Of a stretch of DNA of 64,000 nucleotides, positions 57,912 to 64,000 are shown piece after piece. The notes below the pieces were generated by a model that saw only the letters and a program-made list of their open reading frames with translations, had not been told where the DNA came from and did not search any database. The position numbers and the translations under genes were made by a program. Position 1 is the stretch's first letter, and each line of letters begins with the position of its first letter. The stretch is from NCBI RefSeq assembly GCF_030435805.1, contig NC_081295.1, positions 124,595,501 to 124,659,500 on the forward strand. The letters run 5' to 3'. Source of the DNA: Mustela lutreola. Its lineage: Eukaryota; Chordata; Mammalia; Carnivora; Mustelidae.

Positions 57912-60900
57912 ATGCCGAGAAAGAAGCCCTTCAGCGTGAAGCAAAAGAAGAAGCAGTTGCAGGACAAGCGGGAGCGTAAGCGAGGTCAGTGCGGGAGCGA
58001 GGGGAGGGGGCGGGGCTCGGGTTCCCGGCACCTCTGGAAGGAGGGGTGTGCCCGCCGCACCCCTGCGGGGTGTGGGAGTGGGTGGTGGCCACGCGCAGAC
58101 GATCGGGATTCTCTCACCCCAGTCTCCCTGGAAGGGGTGGGAAAGGATGGGGAATTGGGGGAGGGGAATCCCTCCAGCTCGAACGGGGCGCCATCCCCGC
58201 AGGTCCCTGGAGGAGGAATGACTCCCCCCCACGCACATCCGGTAGGGTCTTGGGCAGGATGCTGGGAGGATCGGGCCTCAAAAGAAGTGGGGTGGTGTGA
58301 GGGGAAGCCACACAGACCGGGGAGGGGGGTCTTACCGCCCCTTAGAGCCGTCCAGTATTGGCGTCACCGCCTCCTCCCCGCAGGGCTCCAAGATGGGCTG
58401 CGATCCAGTTCCAACAGCCGCAGCGGGAGCCGGGAGCGACGGGAGGAGCAGACCGACACCTCGGACGGGGAGTCTGTGACCCATCATATCCGCAGGCTCA
58501 ATCAGCAGCCTTCCCAGGGGCTGGGTCCTCGAGGCTATGACCCAAATCGGTGAGAGCAGGCTGGGGGCGCTGGCCGGGGCATCCCCGCCTACCCGGAAGT
58601 GAGAGCGTTGTTGGCTGGGGTGGGAGGGGGGAGCCTGCTGCTGGTCGTGGAGGGGGTGGGTCTGGGATGCCGTCCGTCTCTTCGCTGGCAGCTGGGCTCA
58701 CGGGAGCCGGCCACAATCCTCCTTTGCCGGGCGGGGGCGGCTGGAGAGAGTTCTTGGCTTTTAAAAAAGCGAGGTTTAGAGAAGCTCAGAATATTGCGGG
58801 AGAGGGACTTGAGGGAGGTGGACTGAGAGGAGACTTGGACAACTTTGGAGAGAAAGCTCTATGAAGTTGTCTGCCCAGGAGGGGAGTTTGTGGCCATGGG
58901 ATTGCAAGAGATGCTGCGGTCCCTGTCCCATTAGATACCGGCTGCATTTTGAGCGAGACAGCCGGGAGGAGGTGGAAAGGAGAAAGAGGGCAGCCCGCGA
59001 GCAAGTGTTGCAACCTGTTAGTGCTGAGCTGCTGGAGCTGGACATCCGGGAGGTCTTTCAGCCTGGCTCAGGTGAGAGCTCAACATCTGGGTGTTTGGAA
59101 GAGGCAGTGGGCTGGGGGAAGGAACTTGGAAGAAGAAGATCTGACTGTGAGGGATGAGAGGTCTGGGATCTATTCTTGAGCCCTGAAACTATTTTGACTT
59201 ACTTGGACTTTTTCCCAACTTCCCAGTTCTGGACTTTCCCCGACGTCCTCCTTGGAGCTATGAGATGTCCAAAGAGCAGCTAATGAGCCAGGAGGAACGG
59301 AGCTTCCAGGAGTACCTTGCAAAGATTCATGGGGCTTACACCTCTGAAAAACTCAGCTACTTTGAGCATAATCTGGAGGTGAGAATGGAGTGGGGACAGG
59401 AGTGGGGCATAGTGACCGTTGGTCACATTGGTCTGGGGTCAGGCAGGAGAGGAATTCTGGGCTTAGGTACTCTTCCACCAATCTTGTTTTTTCAGACATG
59501 GAGGCAGCTGTGGCGTGTGTTGGAGATGTCTGACATTGTCCTACTTATCACTGATATCCGACACCCAGTGAGTACTAGGGGTGAGGGTGACAAGGAGGAT
59601 GGGGAGGAAGATTCTTGTGGGGTAAAGGGCGGAGGCAGGAGTTGGGAGATGGAGAGGTCTTTCCTACCGTATAGTGATGTCTGCAGTCAAGAAGTCAGTC
59701 CTTTGTTCATCAGTGTCACAGTTTGTCACTCCTGCTCAGGTTAACTGACTCTTTATTCCTTTGATGAAAAACTATGTATCCTGTTTTCATTCCACCATAG
59801 CTAGACCAATAGGATGTTTTAGTGTGGAGCTCCAGGGGATTCTGTGAAGGCAGCCTGGGGCTCCTCCCTGCCCCACCACATCAGTCTCTATAGAATTCAG
59901 CCTTACATGGAAGACTAGGATAGTAGTTAAGGCTCTAAACTTGGCTGCTGGACAACCTTTCTGTTAACCTGGCTCTGCCACTCCATTGCTGTCCTCTAGT
60001 GGGAGAAAGGGAGGTCTGTGGGGACATTGAGCTTGGAAGTCCTTAATGGCCCATATATACACACTCCTACACATACGAATGTGTGTACTCACATGCACTC
60101 ACACAGCCACATATGCTTATCACAAATCTACAGACATGTGCATGTGCATACATGCATCTAAATACGTGTAGATAGTTGTGTGCACACAAAAACAGGTATT
60201 ATGAGTTTTATCCCAACCCTACTCTTATGCCTGACCCCAATCTTTACACCAGTGTGCTAGGTATCACTATTTCCTTGTCTTGTTTTTGGCTCATTTCCAT
60301 CCCTAATCAGGACCTGTAAGAAGTCCCCCAGAGACAAAGGCACAGGTATTGCTTACTGCTACTTTATTTTTTTAGTTCAGTTTTGCTAATTTACCCTTTT
60401 GCCCCTAGAATCTGCTACCCCCAGAGTCTTGTCTCTGAGTGGTACCTGGTGAGTGGGGAACTAGAGGCAGAGAACTCTGGGTTGACCTCTCATTGCTCCC
60501 TCCTCTCGCCAACCCTGTCCCAGGTTGTGAATTTCCCACCAGCACTTTACGAGTACGTGACTGGAGAACTTGGGTTGGCCTTGGTCTTGGTCCTGAACAA
60601 GGTGGATCTAGCCCCACCGGCTCTCGTGGTTGCCTGGAAGCATTATTTTCACCAACACTATCCCCAGCTCCACGTAGTCCTTTTTACCTCTTTCCCTCGG
60701 GACCCCCGCACCCCACAGGACCCTAGTAGCGGTGAGTGGGCAATGAGAAAGGCAGCATGGGAGAGGTGGGGTGGCAGGGGACAACGGAGAATAGAGAAGC
60801 TTGTTGATGAAGGAGTACCTGATCTTGGGCCTAAGGGTGGTGGGTGAGTTGGGGTGTATAAGCTCAACACCTAACACTAAGCCTAACATTTGTGCCCTCT

Positions 60901-61770
60901 GATCTCAGTTTTGAAGAAGAGTCGGAGGCGGGGGAGAGGTTGGACTCGGGCCTTGGGGCCAGAGCAGTTGCTGAGAGCCTGTGAAGCCATCACTGCAGGA
61001 AAAGGTATATAGCTAAGAGGGAAGCTGTGGAAGGATATGGGGGAGACCCAAGACCTAAAGTCATTTTGCTTCCCTTCCCTGAAGTTAGTCCCTTCTATTA
61101 TGGATGTAGTTGAGCACGCGGGGGAAGGATAGAAGAGGGAGCACAGGGGCACCTGGGTGGCTCAGTAGGTTAAAGCCACTGCCTTCGGCTCGGGTCATGA
61201 TCCCAGGGTCCTGGGATCAAGCCCCGCATCGGGCTCTCTGCTTAGTGGAGAGCCTGCTTCTCTCTCTCTCTCTTTCTCTGCCTGCCTCTTTGTCTATTTG
61301 TTATCTCTGTCTGTCAAATAAATAAATAAATAAAAATCTTAAAAAAAGAAGAGGAAGCACACATGGTGGCAACAAAGACAGCAGGTAGGCAGGAACCCCA
61401 GTGTTCTGTTGCCTTCAGTCTTCCCTGTATTTTTCCGAAACTCAACACAGGCCAAGAAGAATCTGTCATGTGGATTGGCACTCTCCAACTCCAGAGGGAG
61501 TTTTGCAGTACATAGTCTGTGCAATCATCTCTGGTGGCTCTGGGGAGAACCTTTATCATCTTCTTTCCTGAACAGTGGACTTGAGCAGCTGGCGAGAGAA
61601 GATTGCCCGAGATGTGGCTGGGGCCACCTGGGGAAATGGCTCTGGAGAGGAGGAGGAAGAAGAGGATGGACCTGCAGTCCTGGTGGAGCAGCAGACTGAC
61701 TCAGCGATGGAGCCAACTGGCCCAACCCGGGAGCGCTACAAAGATGGGGTGGTGACCATTGGCTGTGTGG
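57912..61770 (+). CDS. GNL1: Guanine nucleotide-binding protein-like 1 (HSR1), exons 1-8, partial
   Basis: Circularly permuted GTPase of the HSR1/MMR1 (YlqF-like) group, nucleolar/nuclear in related proteins. Exons: 57912-57984, 58384-58549, 58935-59071, 59227-59378, 59496-59567, 60524-60731, 60909-61004, 61576-61770; they join in frame for 366 codons plus one base. The N-terminus MPRKKPFSVKQKKKQLQDKR is strongly basic, like a nuclear/nucleolar signal. The G4 motif NKVD is at 225-228, ahead of G1, which shows the permutation; ITDIRHP precedes it. An acidic EEEEEEDG run lies near residue 325. The last exon stops at TIGCVG, just before the GFPNVGKSS P-loop expected next, so the right edge of the window falls inside the GTPase domain. 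Downstream of 61770 is intron. The start is the first ATG of the conserved sequence. Confidence 0.97.
60051..60190. repeat. Degenerate CA/TG tract
   Basis: Alternating purine-pyrimidine sequence (ACACAC, TGTGTG, ATGTGCATGTGCATACATGC) in GNL1 intron 5. No other feature is seen in that intron. Confidence 0.75.
61147..61346 (+). repeat. SINEC in GNL1 intron
   Basis: GGGGCACCTGGGTGGCTCAG to AAATAAATAAAAATCTT. Imperfect flanking repeat AGAAGAGGGAGCACA / AGAAGAGGAAGCACA. Confidence 0.93.
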
Positions 61771-61879
61771 GTAAGGAAGTGGTGGCCCATGCGTGGTGGC
61801 CTACCCTGAGGTACAGAGTTTCAGAAAAGGAAGGTGTCAGCAATAGTGAAAAGGTCCTGGTGCCTTTGAGTTAAATTCA

Positions 61880-61990
61880 GGCTTAGCTCTTACTAATCTT
61901 GAGCAAGTTATTTACCCTTTCCGAGTCTTAGTTATTTTAGTTTTTAGAATGAGGATGCTGATACCCAATTAGAAGAACAGATGTGAGGAA
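61880..61990 (+). repeat. MIR SINE
   Basis: TTGAGCAAGTTATTTACCC, TTTCCGAGTCTTAG and GAATGAGGATGCTGATACCC follow the MIR order. Confidence 0.7.
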
Positions 61991-62639
61991 TGAAGAGAAT
62001 AGCATAGGCAGAGCCTAAGGATGACTGACAAATAGTGTTACTAGTAATAATCACGATTGTTAAACTTTAACCTTTACGTAGTGCTTACCAGGTACCAAGC
62101 ATTGTTCTAAATGATATATATCTTAACTGTTCCCATAGTCATAATCGGTCTGTAGTAGAGAAATCATTACGTCCTAGTAGGAGGTTAGTTAGCATTCATA
62201 TCTTCTAACTCTTATCCCTTAAAGTCTGTTGTCAAGGAGAATTTCCCTGAATTAAGAGCTTTGTCTCCATTCTTGGTGGGGAAGAAAGGAATGTATGATT
62301 AGGACCCAGGCCCCTTCCCTTTGTTGATGGGAGCCGTAAGAAGTGACTTGGGCAAAGTTGTGGCATTGAGGTGATAGGGGAATCAAATTAAGGAAAGCAG
62401 AGTAGTTAGTTGGGCTCCTTGGAAACATTCCTGAGTTAGTCCCCTTTTTGTCTTGGGAACAACCTACCTGATTGCTGACAGATGGCACCCTCTCCAGTCA
62501 TTTCCCCCTGCTTCTCCCTGGTGAGGGTGGAGGGGGGGTGGGGGTGGGGTGTCCACTCTTCAAGACTCTGCAATACCTGTGTGCAGTAGCTTACATCACA
62601 GTGATGCAAGGTAGAGCATTTTCTGTGGCATAGGCAGTC

Positions 62640-63020
62640 CTGAGCTTGGATTTACTTCTAGTTATTGACAGATGTTTTGCTAAGTGCCGGGTGCTGTTCC
62701 AGGAGCAGATAATGCTGCCGTGAAAGTGGCAGAAAGGTCCCTACTCTCACAGAGCTTATTGCCTTGGAAATAAATAGATTCATGACTTGAAACCATATTA
62801 TTTAGGGACAATGAAAGGGGATAGAGAGTGACCCAGAGAGGAGGGTTCTCATGTAAAGTCCCCTTTGAGAAGAGCCCAGCATGTTGAGAGGAATAACCAT
62901 TTGGAGATAAGGGAAAAGGGCCTTCCAGGCCAAGGGATTAGTAAATGAAAAGATCTAGATGTCAGAGCGAGCTTGGTGATTATGGGACAAGCCAGTGTCA
63001 GAGCACTGGGAGATGGGAGC
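62640..63020 (+). repeat. Ancient interspersed repeat, family not assigned
   Basis: CTAAGTGCCGGGTGCTGTTC, CTACTCTCACAGAGCTTATT, GGGCCTTCCAGGCCAAGGG, GAGCGAGCTTGGTGATTATG: the order of a widespread old mammalian repeat whose name I cannot fix by eye. Confidence 0.45.
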
Positions 63021-63489
63021 CATGGGGATGAGTAAGATCGAGGAGAGGGGCAGGACTTGGGATTTCGTGGTCTGTGAAAGGAGCTGGGTATAGAGCTGGG
63101 TCATAGTATCTCAGTTGGGTAAGAAGGGAAGTGAGGACATGAGTTCAGTATGGAATAGTGGGTCAAAAATTTACTGGAAATGAGGAACAGAGTAAGTGAG
63201 CTGGAATGACGGGGTATCAGGGCAGAGAGAGTGGTGCTTGCAGTTGAGATTTTAGAAGCGTGAATTGACCAGATCCAGAGTATGACTGTGGCAGTGGGTA
63301 GTTGAGGAAATGACCTTCGGAAGATAGATGCTGGCACTCAGAGGCCAGAGTATTAAACAGGCCACCTGTGCGGATACCAAGGTCACCCAAAATATTAGAG
63401 GTAGTCCTGAAGAGAGTGGCAGTGAGCCTCGAGGTTTTCCCGTCTTCTCCCTGGAGAAGTTGTGATGATTATGAGCTGCATGTCTTACT

Positions 63490-63690
63490 TGTGTTGGGCA
63501 TTTAGTGTACCACAGGCACTGAACCACACAGTTGTATTTAATCCTGACCACTTTGAGCTTGAAGGTATCTGTACTTGTAAGATGAGGAAACAGGCTCAGA
63601 AAATGAAGTAAATTGCCTTGAGGTTATAAAGCTGATAAGTGGAGAGGCCAGGATTCAACCCTGGCAGCCCAGAATCTGATTTGAAACTTG
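63490..63690 (+). repeat. MIR SINE
   Basis: TTGTAAGATGAGGAAACAGG, GCTCAGAAAATGAAGTAAATTG, GGTTATAAAGCTGATAAGTGG, then CAGGATTCAACCCTGGCAG: most of a MIR in forward sense. Confidence 0.8.
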
Positions 63691-63730
63691 CAAGGTTGTA
63701 CCACTTTGTTAATTTCCTTCCATCCTTCCT

Positions 63731-63920
63731 TCCTTCATAAGATTGATTTATTTATTTGACAGGAAGTCAGTGGGAGAGGAAACACAAGCAAGGGAAGTGG
63801 GAGAGGGAGAAGCAGGCTTCCTGCTGAACAGGAAGCCCTATACGGGGCTTGATCCCAGGATGCTGGGACCCTGAGTTGAGCCCAAGGCATATGCTTAGCG
63901 GCTGAACGTCCCAGGCACCC
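63731..63920 (-). repeat. SINEC, older copy
   Basis: Reverse copy from a TCCTTCCTTC run and GATTGATTTATTTATTTGACAG to CCCAGGCACCCCC. Confidence 0.87.
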
Positions 63921-64000
63921 CCTCTTCTTTAATTTCTGTGCCTTACTTCCATTCTTATTTATAGTTATAGCACCATATCCTGCCTGTTGCAGAGTAGGGA

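Noticed and set aside
57293-58311. Several open frames of 60-144 codons on both strands between PRR3 and GNL1 and in GNL1 intron 1
   Set aside because: GC-rich promoter/intron sequence; only the GNL1 exon frame at 57912-57984 is conserved.

Overview
The window is mammalian nuclear DNA from a carnivore. It holds spliced genes with canonical GT-AG introns, CpG-rich promoters and roughly 60 copies of the tRNA-Lys-derived carnivore SINE (SINEC/CAN SINE), which starts GGGGCGCCTGGGTGGCTCAG and ends in AAATAAATAAAATCTT plus an A-tail. The subfamily form (CAGTGGGTTAAAGCCTCTGCC and GCCTACTTGTGATCTCTGTC) fits a mustelid (ferret, mink, badger or otter) better than dog or panda. That genus-level guess is inference.

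The five genes are the framework genes of the MHC class I region, in conserved order but inverted relative to the usual human map: MRPS18B (-, exons 1-4 only, rest beyond the left edge), PPP1R10 (+, complete), ABCF1 (-, complete, with the mirtron MIR877), PRR3 (-, complete) and GNL1 (+, exons 1-8, rest beyond the right edge). Coding exons joined at splice sites give intact frames: PPP1R10 956 aa, ABCF1 839 aa, PRR3 188 aa, MRPS18B first 118 aa, GNL1 first 366 aa. No classical MHC class I gene is in the window.

Layout: 1-2160 SINE-filled intron of MRPS18B; 2162-4111 MRPS18B exons 4-1; 4112-4740 shared CpG-rich divergent promoter with two CCAAT boxes and a TATA box; 4740-22585 PPP1R10; 22586-30190 repeat-rich convergent spacer; 30190-46990 ABCF1; 47110-51490 spacer of SINE, L2-like and L1 remnants; 51490-56830 PRR3, with two L1 fragments in intron 2; 56830-57911 divergent PRR3/GNL1 promoter; 57912-64000 GNL1.

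The genes work in separate housekeeping processes: mitochondrial translation (MRPS18B), nuclear PP1 targeting and transcription termination (PPP1R10), translation initiation (ABCF1), probable RNA binding (PRR3) and a nucleolar-type GTPase (GNL1). The observations I rate highest are: PRR3 looks like a composite of an ABCF1-like promoter/first exon and PPP1R10-like 3' exons; the miR-877 mirtron has changes at positions 8 and 9 of the 5p arm; PPP1R10 carries one extra 16-residue GHRPHEG unit; about 10 kb around the MRPS18B/PPP1R10 promoter is free of SINEs; and an L1 fragment contains an insertion consisting of nothing but a SINE tail with its target-site duplication. I found no unknown multi-gene system.
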